Shown: positions 43,024 to 51,575 of the stretch, one piece after another
Position numbering within the stretch: the stretch's first letter is position 1
Layout of the letters: each line of letters starts with the position of its first letter
Origin: Nocardia brasiliensis
GTDB lineage: Bacteria; Actinomycetota; Actinomycetes; Mycobacteriales; Mycobacteriaceae
Length of the DNA stretch: 64,000 bases
Direction: 5' to 3'
NCBI RefSeq assembly: GCF_011801125.1
Contig: NZ_CP046171.1
Span: forward strand, 4,340,001 to 4,404,000
Notes under the pieces: model-generated
Databases searched by the model: none
Seen by the model: the letters and a program-made list of their open reading frames with translations, nothing else
What the model was told of the DNA's origin: nothing
Made by a program: the position numbers and the translations under genes

Positions 43024-44025
43024 TCACCATCGGCTGGTCTCGGCGAAGAACTCCGGCACCGCGAGCGCGGTGCCCGCCGCGCGGGCGCGCTTGTGCACGT
43101 ACGCCCCCACCGCGAGATCGAGCACGCCCATCCCGAACGGCGAGAAGACCACCGGGCCCGCGCCGGGCACATCGAGCGCCCCGGTGAGGATGTCGGCGAG
43201 CGTGCCGGTGACGAAATCCCGTGACCCGCTGAGCTGTTCGGCGAGATGCGGCGAGGTGTCGGCCTTGAGGCAGTGGTCGACGTCGTCGACGATATTGGTC
43301 GCCGCGAGCACCACCTCGGGGGCCAGGTCCCGCAGCGAGATGTTGAGCACCAGCTGACCTGGCGCGAATTTCGCGTCGATGTAGGGCTTCGCGGCTGTCG
43401 TCGCCAGCACCACCGTCTCGGCGCTCAACGCGTCCGCGAGGCCGGCCGCGATGCTCGCCTGCTGGCCGAGCTCTTGACTCAGGTAGTCGGCGAGCGCCCG
43501 GCTCGACGCCTCGTGCAGGTCGTAGATGACGAATTCGCTTGGGCGGCAGCCGATCGCGAGCAGGTAGTCACAGATGTTGCGCGCGATGACGCCGGCGCCG
43601 AGCACCGCGATCGCGGTGCTCGCGTAGCCCTCGGGTCGCAACGTGCGCGCGGCGAGCGCGGCGGAGGCAGCGGTGCGGGCGGCGCTGATCGTCGCGGCCT
43701 CCAGACACGCGATCGGGTAGCCGGTGGCGTAGTCGTTGAGCACCAGCACCGCCGAGGCGCGCGGGGCGCCCCTGGTGATGTTCTCCGGGAAGCTGGAGAT
43801 CCACTTGATCCCGGCGAGCCCGACGTCGCCGCCGAGGAACGCGGGCAGCGCGATGATCCGCGCGGCGGGTTTGTCCGGGAATCGCAGGAAATAGCTGTCC
43901 GGGTTGACCGTGCTTCCCGCACGATGCGCGACGTAGGCGTCGCGCACGATATCTATGACGGCAGTTCGATTGTTCCGCAGAATGTCATTGACCACCGGGC
44001 CGGTCACGAGATCGAAGTCGAACAC
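43024..44025 (-). CDS. sbnB: SbnB-like dehydrogenase for 2,3-diaminopropionate synthesis
   Basis: 333 residues from GTG at 44025, chosen for the AGAGGAAG upstream and the family-like start VFDFDLVTG. Ornithine-cyclodeaminase/mu-crystallin family: substrate-binding region IIALPAFLGGDVGLAGIKWI with Lys74, NAD-binding VLGAGVIARN (141-150), and the terminal FSPFGMGVLDLAVG. In the staphyloferrin B pathway SbnB oxidises N-(1-amino-1-carboxy-2-ethyl)-glutamate to L-2,3-diaminopropionate, 2-oxoglutarate and NADH. The adjacent SbnA-like gene makes this assignment more likely than ornithine cyclodeaminase or alanine dehydrogenase. Confidence 0.9.
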   Translation of the reverse strand: MFDFDLVTGPVVNDILRNNRTAVIDIVRDAYVAHRAGSTVNPDSYFLRFPDKPAARIIALPAFLGGDVGLAGIKWISSFPENITRGAPRASAVLVLNDYATGYPIACLEAATISAARTAASAALAARTLRPEGYASTAIAVLGAGVIARNICDYLLAIGCRPSEFVIYDLHEASSRALADYLSQELGQQASIAAGLADALSAETVVLATTAAKPYIDAKFAPGQLVLNISLRDLAPEVVLAATNIVDDVDHCLKADTSPHLAEQLSGSRDFVTGTLADILTGALDVPGAGPVVFSPFGMGVLDLAVGAYVHKRARAAGTALAVPEFFAETSRW

Positions 44026-44060
44026 AACACTCTTCCTCTTTCGTGCTCTGTAGCAAAAGC

Positions 44061-45047
44061 TCAGCAAACAGAAGGTGAATGAACCGTTAACGGACACAAG
44101 GCCGCCGGTCCGTAGTTCTCGTCCACCCAGGCGTCGTTGTAGATGGTGCTCAGATAGCGATCTCCGAAGTCCGGCGATATCGCCAGCGCCGTGCAGCGCC
44201 GTGCCGGATCGTGCTCGGCCAGCCAGGACCGCGCGCCGTGCACCACCGTTCCGGTCGATCCGCCGAACAGAAAGCCCGCGCCCGCCAGGGTCCGGCACAT
44301 CCTGATCGTGTCGATCTCCGAGACCCGGACCACGTCGTGCACCAGCGTGGTGTCGAGCAGCGGCGGGACGACGCCCGCGCCGAGCCCGGGGATCAGCCTG
44401 CGTTCGGACGGATGCCCGAAGCTCACCGACCCGATCGGGTCCACCGCGACAATCCGCAGGTCACTACCGATGTCGGCGAAATAGCGTGCACAGCCCATCG
44501 CGGTGCCGCCGGTGCCGACACCGACGAACAACACGTCCAGATCGGGGAACCGCGCGTGGATCTCCGGCGCGGTACCGCGGTAGTGCGCCTGCCAATTGGC
44601 GTCGTTGGAGTATTGGTCGAGCCAGACGTAGCGGCTGTCGCCGGCCAGCCGGTCCCGAATCCAGTTCAGCCGGGCGAGCAGCAGACCGCCGACCGGATCG
44701 GGTTCGTCGAGCACCACGACGTGCGCTCCGAAGGCCCGCATGGCGGCGATGGCCGTCTCGTTGCAGCGGGAGTCGGTGACGCAGACGAAGCGCACCCCCA
44801 TGCTCGCCGCCGTCGCGCTCAACGCGACGCCCATGTTTCCCGAGGACGATTCGATGAGGATCGAGTCAGCGCCGAACGCGGCATCGGCGACCGCCGCCCG
44901 CATCATCGACGCGGCCGCGCGCATTTTGATGGATCCGCCGAAATTCAAGCCCTCGCATTTGAGGACGAGCGCATGCCCGAGTATCGATCCGACGTCTATA
45001 TACAATCCAGAATTGATGTCGTCATACGGTCTGGAAACGACATTCAT
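44061..45047 (-). CDS. sbnA: SbnA-like PLP synthase for 2,3-diaminopropionate
   Basis: 328 residues from ATG at 45047. Cysteine-synthase fold: PLP-lysine in NFGGSIKMRAA (Lys41), substrate loop SSSGNMG (67-73), phosphate-binding GVGTGGTAMG, and C-terminal GFLFGGSTGTV. SbnA condenses O-phospho-L-serine with L-glutamate to the N-linked amino acid that SbnB then oxidises. The deeply conserved NFGGSIK segment and pairing with the SbnB-like gene 35 bp downstream support diaminopropionate rather than cysteine synthesis. First gene of the right-hand biosynthetic operon. Confidence 0.92.
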   Translation of the reverse strand: MNVVSRPYDDINSGLYIDVGSILGHALVLKCEGLNFGGSIKMRAAASMMRAAVADAAFGADSILIESSSGNMGVALSATAASMGVRFVCVTDSRCNETAIAAMRAFGAHVVVLDEPDPVGGLLLARLNWIRDRLAGDSRYVWLDQYSNDANWQAHYRGTAPEIHARFPDLDVLFVGVGTGGTAMGCARYFADIGSDLRIVAVDPIGSVSFGHPSERRLIPGLGAGVVPPLLDTTLVHDVVRVSEIDTIRMCRTLAGAGFLFGGSTGTVVHGARSWLAEHDPARRCTALAISPDFGDRYLSTIYNDAWVDENYGPAALCPLTVHSPSVC

Positions 45048-45323
45048 CCGAGCCGGTCCCCCTCATCGATCAGTACCACCGACGATCACTTCACCCGCCA
45101 ATATCCCCGCAGACTGGCTCCCAGTGCGACGCTAAGGTAACCGCGAAGCAATTGTCCAGCGACACTTGACGTGACGCATATCACCACGGCCTCGTACGGT
45201 CCTGCTGCTAGCCTGACCCGGTCGAGGGTGACGCACTGCTCGACATTCCTGGCGAGTGTCACACGAGCTGATGTAGACACCATTTCTGCGCGTGCACACC
45301 CAGTGGGCCGAGGGGGCTGAACG
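45048..45323. promoter_or_regulatory. Divergent promoter region, sbnA operon / ABC exporter
   Basis: 276 bp between the divergent sbnA-like gene and the first ABC half-transporter, so both transcription units start here. The exporter start (TTG at 45324) has AGGGGG upstream. The stretch near 45131-45145 (CTAAGGTAACC) and one near 45210 (GCTAGCCTGACC) weakly resemble half-sites of an IdeR iron box; neither makes a full palindrome. Confidence 0.5.
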
Positions 45324-47039
45324 TTGGTTTCGTTGTCTGGTCGGGCGGGGACTCGCTTGCTCGCGCGCGAATTCGCGCCATTGAAGTGGGCGGCGGGCGC
45401 CGCGCTCGCAGTCCTGCTCGTCAGTGTCGTCGCGACACTGATCGGCCCGCTCGTCGTCAAGCGGTTCGTGGATCAAGCCATCGCGGGCAGCGGCCAGGGC
45501 ACTCTCGTCGAGATCGCACTGCTCTATCTGGCGATCGCGCTGGTGGGCGGTACCACCCGGGTGGCGGCCAGCTATCTCGGCGTACGGTTCGCCTGGCGCG
45601 CGGCAGACAGCCTGCGCGAAAAGTTGTTGCGGCGCTTCACGATCGATACGCCCGTGTTGGAGGTCGAGCGGACACCGGTCGGCGCGGCGCTGGAGCGGAT
45701 CGAGGGCGCCGCGGACGTGGTCGGACGATCCATCGCCGACGCGGGCCTGCGCCTGATCGGCAACATCGCGATCACCGCGGGCGCACTGTTCGTGCTGTTC
45801 CTCCAGGTTCCTGCTGCCGGGCTCGGCATCGCGGTCCTCGTCGTCCTCGTCTGCGCGGTACTGGGCCGCCTCGCCCGAATCGCCGTGGCCCGTTGGGAAC
45901 TCGCGCGCGATCAGCAGGCCGAACTGTTCGGCTTCGTCGGCGACACCGTCGCCGCACGCGCCGACCTGCAGTCCCTCGGCCGCGGGCACTGGGCCACCGG
46001 CCGCGTCGCGCACGACCTCGATCGCCTCTATCGCACCGAGGGCCGCGCCTACATCGGTGGCCGTGCGTTCTGGCCGGTGACCCAGCTGTTCGTCGCGCTG
46101 GCCTTCGGCCTCGGTTTCGGGTTCGGGTTGCACCAGCTCGGCCACGGCGGCATCACCGTCGGCACGCTCACCGTGATCTACCTCTACGTCGACCTCATGC
46201 AGAAGCCGATGGAGGAAATGTCCTCGCAGGCCGGGCAGTTGCAGGAAATGTTCGCCGTGACCGCCATCGCCGCACGCACGCTCGACCAGCCGCGTACCGA
46301 GGGCACCGCGGCGAACGCGCGCAAGCCGTTGCCCGCCGGACCGCTCGCCGTCCGATTCGACGAGGTGAGCTTCGGCTACGGCGCGCAGACCGTGCTCACC
46401 GACGTCTCGTTCGAGGTGCCCGCCGCGGGCAGCCTCGGCATCGTGGGCCGCACGGGCGCGGGCAAGAGCACCGTCGTCAATCTGCTGTGCGGCCTGGCCG
46501 TCCCGCAGTCGGGTCGCGTCACCATCGGCGGCGTCGACGTGCACGACATCGATCCGGCCGACTTCGCCCGCCGCGTGACCGTCATGAGTCAGCGCGCGCA
46601 CGTCTTCGCCGCGACGGTGCGCGAGAATGTGACACTGTTCGATCCCGAGATCGACGCCGCCCAGATCTGGCAGGTTCTCGAACGGCTGCGCGCGGCCGAA
46701 TGGGTCCGCGCGCTACCCAAGGGTCTCGACACCCGCATCGGCGCGGGCGGGCGGGCACTGTCGGCGGGCGAACTCCAGCTCATCGCCGGAGCACGCGCGT
46801 TGATCCGGCCTTACAGCCTGCTGATCGTCGACGAAGGCACCTCCCGGCTGGACCCGGACACCGAACGGCACTGGGCCGAACTCATCGACGAGGTCCGCCG
46901 CGACCGGACCGTCGTGCTGGTCGAGCATCGCAAGCTCGCGCTCGCGACCGTGGACGCGGTGCTGACCATGGACCACGGACGGGTGGTCTCGATGGTCGAG
47001 GGCGCCGCAGTGGCCGAAACGGGCGGGACACAGCGATGA
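45324..47039 (+). CDS. ABC exporter half-transporter, subunit 1
   Basis: 571 residues from TTG at 45324 (GTG/ATG alternatives lie further in; AGGGGG is upstream). A six-helix type IV exporter membrane domain (residues 20-300) precedes a nucleotide-binding domain with Walker A GRTGAGKST (375-383), Q-loop MSQRAHVF, a degenerate signature LSAGE, Walker B LLIVDEGTS with the catalytic Glu, and H-loop His in LVEHRK. ATGA overlap with subunit 2 indicates a heterodimer. Probable role: efflux of the diaminopropionate-containing product or self-protection, since it lies back to back with the biosynthetic operon. Confidence 0.93.
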   Translation: MVSLSGRAGTRLLAREFAPLKWAAGAALAVLLVSVVATLIGPLVVKRFVDQAIAGSGQGTLVEIALLYLAIALVGGTTRVAASYLGVRFAWRAADSLREKLLRRFTIDTPVLEVERTPVGAALERIEGAADVVGRSIADAGLRLIGNIAITAGALFVLFLQVPAAGLGIAVLVVLVCAVLGRLARIAVARWELARDQQAELFGFVGDTVAARADLQSLGRGHWATGRVAHDLDRLYRTEGRAYIGGRAFWPVTQLFVALAFGLGFGFGLHQLGHGGITVGTLTVIYLYVDLMQKPMEEMSSQAGQLQEMFAVTAIAARTLDQPRTEGTAANARKPLPAGPLAVRFDEVSFGYGAQTVLTDVSFEVPAAGSLGIVGRTGAGKSTVVNLLCGLAVPQSGRVTIGGVDVHDIDPADFARRVTVMSQRAHVFAATVRENVTLFDPEIDAAQIWQVLERLRAAEWVRALPKGLDTRIGAGGRALSAGELQLIAGARALIRPYSLLIVDEGTSRLDPDTERHWAELIDEVRRDRTVVLVEHRKLALATVDAVLTMDHGRVVSMVEGAAVAETGGTQR

Positions 47040-48673
47040 CCGCGACAGACTCCACCCTCGCCATCGTTCTCGCGCGCGGCACCGGCCGCATCAAGGGTCT
47101 CTACGCCGGCGCGATGACCGCGTGGACAACGATTTACGCGCTGCCGCTCGTCATCGGCGCGCTGGTGGCCCGGCTGCTCGACCGCGCGGGCTCCGAAACC
47201 GTCGACGCGCGAACCTGGTGGCTGCTGGCCGCCATCGTCGCCGCGATGGCGTTGCGGGCCCTGGTGCTGTTCATCGGCCTGCAACTGACCTTCAAGCTGA
47301 TCTTCCGGACCAGCGCGTGGCTCAAGATCGTCGTGCTCGGCAAGCTGCTCGACGCGCCGTCGCCCACTGCGCGCGGCCTCGGCGACGGGGAAACGCTCAA
47401 CCGGCTGCGCGACGACACCGACGAGATCGGCGGCCTGCTCGAGTGGACCACCGACCTGATCTATCGTTCGGTGCTGACAGTGCTGGCGATCGCGATGCTC
47501 GCGGTCACCGATGTCGTGATGACCTTGCCGCTGCTGTTGCTGCTCGGCGGACTCCTGGCCTCGGTGGCGCTCAAGAAGCGGGTGGCCGAGTACCAGGTGC
47601 AGACCAGGCAGCGTCAGGGCCGCATCGGCGCCACGATCGCCGACACCATCACCGGCATTCGCGACCTGCGCCTGTCCGGCACGGTGGAACAGCGGATGCG
47701 CCTGTTACAGAACAGCTTCGACGATCGTCGTCACTATCAGCTGCGCCAGCAGGTCTTCACCGATCTGCTCTCGGACCTGTTCCGGAATCTGGTCACCTTC
47801 GGCACCGCGATCGTATTGCTGAGCATGACCTTCCAGATCCGCTCCGGCGGGTTCGAGGTCGGCAAGCTGGCGCTGTTCATCACGTACTCGGGGTGGCTCG
47901 GCCAGCAGATGTATTTCTTCGGCAAGATTCTGGCCCGCTACCAGCGCGGCAAGGTTTCCCTGAGCCGCCTCGACGAACTCGGCGTCGCGGACCGGCAAGC
48001 ATCGGACCCCGCTGAAGCCCTGCCGCCGCTGCACGAGTTGCGCTGGCGCACAAGCTCATCGGCCGCGATGGTCGCGCTGGACTTCTCGGTGCGACCGGGC
48101 CAACTCCTCGTGCTCACCGGCGAGGTCGGCTCCGGCAAGAGCACGCTGGTCCGGGAGATCGCGGCGCTGCAGCCCCCGGTGTCGGGCACCCTGAGCTGGA
48201 ACGGCGTCGATGTCACCGGCGACGGCGCGCGACTGCGGCCGCCACGGATCGCCTACGCCGGTCAGTTCCCGAAGTTCCTGCGCGGCACGATCGCCGACAA
48301 TCTCGCGCTCGGGACGACCGTCGCGCCGGATCGCATCGACGAGGTGCTCGCGGCCGTGCACCTGCGCCCCGGCTCGGCCGAACTGCCGCAGGGCGCGCAC
48401 ACCCGGCTCGATTCCGGCGACGCGAGCCAACTCTCCGGCGGGCAACGTCAGCGCCTGGCCCTGGCCAGGATGCTGTTGCAGCCCGCCGACCTCTACCTCA
48501 TCGACGACTGCGACTCCTCGATCGACCCCGCCACCGTTCGCGCGCTCTGGGCGAACATGCCGCGGCGCGACACCGCGGCATGGATCGTGGTGTCGCACAA
48601 CCCCGATGTGATCGCGGCCGCCGACAAGGTCATATACCTGGAACGCACGTCATCCGCCGCCGACGCGTCGTGA
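47036..48673 (+). CDS. ABC exporter half-transporter, subunit 2
   Basis: 545 residues from ATG at 47036, which overlaps the subunit 1 stop. Six-helix membrane domain (residues 20-290), then Walker A GEVGSGKST (362-370), canonical signature LSGGQRQRLALAR, Walker B LYLIDDCDS in which Asp replaces the catalytic Glu, and H-loop His in VVSHNPD. Paired with subunit 1 this predicts one canonical ATP site (subunit 1 Walker B with subunit 2 LSGGQ) and one degenerate site (Asp plus LSAGE), as in known heterodimeric ABC exporters. Confidence 0.93.
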   Translation: MTATDSTLAIVLARGTGRIKGLYAGAMTAWTTIYALPLVIGALVARLLDRAGSETVDARTWWLLAAIVAAMALRALVLFIGLQLTFKLIFRTSAWLKIVVLGKLLDAPSPTARGLGDGETLNRLRDDTDEIGGLLEWTTDLIYRSVLTVLAIAMLAVTDVVMTLPLLLLLGGLLASVALKKRVAEYQVQTRQRQGRIGATIADTITGIRDLRLSGTVEQRMRLLQNSFDDRRHYQLRQQVFTDLLSDLFRNLVTFGTAIVLLSMTFQIRSGGFEVGKLALFITYSGWLGQQMYFFGKILARYQRGKVSLSRLDELGVADRQASDPAEALPPLHELRWRTSSSAAMVALDFSVRPGQLLVLTGEVGSGKSTLVREIAALQPPVSGTLSWNGVDVTGDGARLRPPRIAYAGQFPKFLRGTIADNLALGTTVAPDRIDEVLAAVHLRPGSAELPQGAHTRLDSGDASQLSGGQRQRLALARMLLQPADLYLIDDCDSSIDPATVRALWANMPRRDTAAWIVVSHNPDVIAAADKVIYLERTSSAADAS

Positions 48674-48737
48674 AGTCCGCGGTTTCCGCCGCCGCGCCCC
48701 GTCGCACCCGGGACCGGTGCCGCGTAGACCTTCGCGC

Positions 48738-49037
48738 ATGCTGCACGATGACGGCGTGAACGCTCCCGCCCCCGGACCCATCTTCGATGTCGTCGCCGTG
48801 TTGAACGGCGTCGTCGATCTACGGTCCTACCCACGGAAATATCTCGTTTTGAGTTCGCCCCAAACCGGCGGCTTCGTATTCGGCGCGGACGGTTATCAAC
48901 GTGCGATCTTCGAGCCGGTCGTGCACCTCGTCAACGGCATCGAATTCCTCGAATCGCAGGGCTGGGAGCTCGTCAGCGTGCTCGAGCGCAACATCCAAAA
49001 CGTCTACTACACCATCGCTTTCATGCGTCGCACCTGA
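48738..49037 (+). CDS. Small protein with DUF4177-like end
   Basis: About 99 residues from ATG at 48738; GTG at 48717 or 48756 are alternatives. The C-terminal pattern EFLESQGWELVSVLE...YYTIAFMRR resembles the GWELVSV...YFKR pattern of DUF4177-type proteins. No signal peptide. It follows the exporter by 64 bp and could be co-transcribed with it. Function unknown. Confidence 0.65.
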   Translation: MLHDDGVNAPAPGPIFDVVAVLNGVVDLRSYPRKYLVLSSPQTGGFVFGADGYQRAIFEPVVHLVNGIEFLESQGWELVSVLERNIQNVYYTIAFMRRT

Positions 49038-49245
49038 AGTCGGCGCACCGCGCCACGACGCCGCTACCACCGACGTTCGCCCCCACCGACACCACTCGCC
49101 CACCATTTCTGGAATGCGATCGGGTCGCTTATGAACCGGCGTCGGCTGTGAGAACGACGGCGCCACAGGCGGATCGGCACGTAGACTCGAGGCAGGGTCG
49201 CGGAGTCTATAGCTGGATTCTGCCCTTTCAGAGGTTGGTTACGGT

Positions 49246-50427
49246 ATGTCCGATACGCCACACAAGAGAATTGTGGTCATCGCCGATCCCGGTGAAACTC
49301 CCGCCGGCGCACGGGGCATCCTGAACTTCCAGCTACCCTCGCCCTACATGCGGAACCCGCCGCCGTCGAGATACTGTTTCTGGAAAGACATCCGGCTCGC
49401 GGCCGAGGACTCCCCGGACTCACTCCCCGACCCGGAGATCTACACGGTGACGACCTTTCCGACGTCCACCGAGTTGTACTCCGGCACCAAGCTGTTCGTC
49501 ATCAGCTGGGACTCGGCCAATGGCGACCCGCTCTACAAGTCCGATGCCACCCTGACCTACCTGCGCACGCAGGCGCGAGTTCATGTGGGCGAGTTGATGA
49601 AAGAACAGGCGATAGTCTTCATCGAATCGCAGACCGCGCAGTCACGTCCCGTACAGGAGTCCTACGACGCCGTGCTCGGCGCCGGTGAACTGCGCGTGGT
49701 CACCGACTGGCCGAGCCGGGCCACCGCACACGGGACGAGAGCACGCCGGGCGCGGGCGCGCAAGAACCATCCGATCCTGCGCGGCCTCGCCGACCCGCTC
49801 GATCCGGAACCGAACCTGTGCAAGGAACGGCCGCACGAGATATTCCTCAATGTCCCTGATGAATTCATACCGAAGACCCCCGGCGGCCAAGCCAAGCCCG
49901 GTATACGCTACGGCCCGCGCCGTGGCATTTCCACCTCCATTTGGTTCGGTTGGTTCACCTGGTGGGGATCGGACTGGATACCGCTGCTCTATAACGACGG
50001 TCCCGACAGCGACCGCGGCCCGGTGCTGTTGGCGAAGGTGCGCGGCAAGGGCCTGATTCTCGCGTCGACGATGTGGATTTCGGCCTCGCAGATCAAACTC
50101 GCCTCCCGCATCGCCGAAACCGCACTCTCGGACGCGTTGATGGACGAGGTCCGCACGCACCACCGGCACGCGAAGATTCGGCGCCGCCTGGTGGACATCC
50201 TCGTCGGCCTGGGCTTCCTCAGCGCACTGGTGCTCGCGCTGATGGGTTTGATCGCACTGGCGCGCAGTCACGATCAAGAGTGGATCCTCTCGGTCACCGG
50301 AATCGGCATGGTCGGATTGACGGTGGCGGCGTGGCAGTTCTTCGTGCAGAAGATCTGGTATCGACCGTTCGGTATCCCCTTCTACGCGGCGTGGCTCCGG
50401 TCGCGCGGGACGGGGCGACCCGGCTGA
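49246..50427 (+). CDS. Membrane-anchored protein with amidotransferase-like (ThuA-type) N-terminal domain
   Basis: 393 residues from ATG at 49246 (GAGGTTG upstream). The N-terminal 270 residues show a glutamine-amidotransferase-like pattern: LFVISWDSA strand, RVHVGELMKEQAIVFIES, a HPILRGL segment typical of ThuA-like proteins, and a final KVRGKGLILASTMWIS strand. No clear catalytic Cys is visible. Two transmembrane helices follow (about 310-335 and 345-365) with a basic tail. Function not recognised; possibly a membrane-tethered carbohydrate- or ligand-binding module. Confidence 0.6.
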   Translation: MSDTPHKRIVVIADPGETPAGARGILNFQLPSPYMRNPPPSRYCFWKDIRLAAEDSPDSLPDPEIYTVTTFPTSTELYSGTKLFVISWDSANGDPLYKSDATLTYLRTQARVHVGELMKEQAIVFIESQTAQSRPVQESYDAVLGAGELRVVTDWPSRATAHGTRARRARARKNHPILRGLADPLDPEPNLCKERPHEIFLNVPDEFIPKTPGGQAKPGIRYGPRRGISTSIWFGWFTWWGSDWIPLLYNDGPDSDRGPVLLAKVRGKGLILASTMWISASQIKLASRIAETALSDALMDEVRTHHRHAKIRRRLVDILVGLGFLSALVLALMGLIALARSHDQEWILSVTGIGMVGLTVAAWQFFVQKIWYRPFGIPFYAAWLRSRGTGRPG

Positions 50428-50480
50428 TTCCCACGCCCGTGATGCCCTGACGAGCACCCGAAAACACCCGCGATCCGGAC

Positions 50481-51242
50481 ATGGCGACTCACCTCTGGGA
50501 TCGGACCGACGGGCGTATCGCGTCGAGTACACTCCCTCCCGCTGGCCGTCATCCGACGCACATCCAGCATTGGTCGCTTTCGGGCAATGGAAGGGTATGG
50601 GCGTTGTCGGAGCGTGCCTGGCGAGACCTGGAATACGACCTCCAGAAGTACCCCTTCGACCAGATCGTGCGCACGCACCTGGGCGTCGAAAGATTGGAGG
50701 ACCTACACCGCCACCACGTGGTCCCGCGGCTGACGACCGAGAACGAGCAATCCACCGAGTTGCATCGGCTGATGTATACGATCGGCCAGGACTTCTATGA
50801 CGTCTACACCCGATTCGTGGCCGAGTGGGTTCAGCCGTTGTTCGGCGCAGAGGTCGTATTTCAGGAACGACCCAACTTTCGCTTCCAGACGCCCGGCAAT
50901 GTCGCGGTCGCCCGGTGGCATCGGGACAGCGACGCCGGGCATCACCGCCGGGAGACGAACATCTGGGTTCCGTTGACGGCCGTCAACGAGTGCAATTGCG
51001 TCTGGCTGGAATCGAGAAGCGGTTCCGAAGAATTCCAGCCCGCGGTGGTGTCGGTCGGCTCCGCGCTGATCTTCAACGCCTGCGAGCTCAAACACGGCAA
51101 CGTACGCAATACCTCCGGCCAGACCCGAGTCAGTTTCGAATTCCGGGTCATCCTGGCCGCGGAATACCAAGACAGCGAAAAGGTTTCGGTCAACCTCGGC
51201 AGGCGATTCGCGCTCGGCGAATACTTTCGCCGTCTGCCGTAA
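50481..51242 (+). CDS. StrG-like Fe(II)/2-oxoglutarate oxygenase
   Basis: 253 residues from ATG at 50481. A jelly-roll oxygenase with the facial triad visible: His147 and Asp149 in RWHRDSD, distal His205 in LKHGN, and Arg216 or Arg222 (TRVSFEFRV) as the likely 2-oxoglutarate anchor. The overall pattern (FRFQTPGNVAVARWHRDS, NIWVPLTAVNECNCVWLES) resembles StrG of the streptomycin cluster and phytanoyl-CoA-dioxygenase-like hydroxylases. The substrate is unknown. It could hydroxylate an amino-acid building block of the neighbouring NRPS loci but lies outside both operons. Confidence 0.8.
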   Translation: MATHLWDRTDGRIASSTLPPAGRHPTHIQHWSLSGNGRVWALSERAWRDLEYDLQKYPFDQIVRTHLGVERLEDLHRHHVVPRLTTENEQSTELHRLMYTIGQDFYDVYTRFVAEWVQPLFGAEVVFQERPNFRFQTPGNVAVARWHRDSDAGHHRRETNIWVPLTAVNECNCVWLESRSGSEEFQPAVVSVGSALIFNACELKHGNVRNTSGQTRVSFEFRVILAAEYQDSEKVSVNLGRRFALGEYFRRLP

Positions 51243-51575
51243 CCCCTCGGCTGCGCACGGGCGGGCAACATCGGTGCGATCGCGCTCGAATTGCGTTGGG
51301 GCGTAGCTGATCACCACACCAGCCAGGGATCATGCACCGCGGGGCGTAGGCGTCGAGCGACGATGGACGGCGCGAGCAGCCCTGTCAAGAGGCCGTGCTC
51401 GCGCGGATCGAATCCCCAGTCAGATCCCCAGACGGTCCGCTTCTACTCGGCTGTGCATCCTGCACATAATCGGTGTATCAATCAGAAGCATTCGCATTTC
51501 GGATGAGCGTCTGCCTTGCACGACCGGCTCATTGCGGTCGGCCGCGCACTCGAAAAAGATTCGCGAGGAAAGACC
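51243..51575. other. Intergenic region, no gene seen
   Basis: About 330 bp between the oxygenase gene and the secreted-protein gene. It presumably carries the promoter of the latter; AT content rises towards 51480-51570. No RNA gene or hairpin terminator recognised. Confidence 0.4.

Noticed and set aside
45120..45225. Possible IdeR iron box between sbnA and the exporter, which would suggest a siderophore.
   Set aside because: Only weak half-site resemblance (CTAAGGTAACC and GCTAGCCTGACC); no 19-bp palindrome. The siderophore hypothesis is left open but unsupported.
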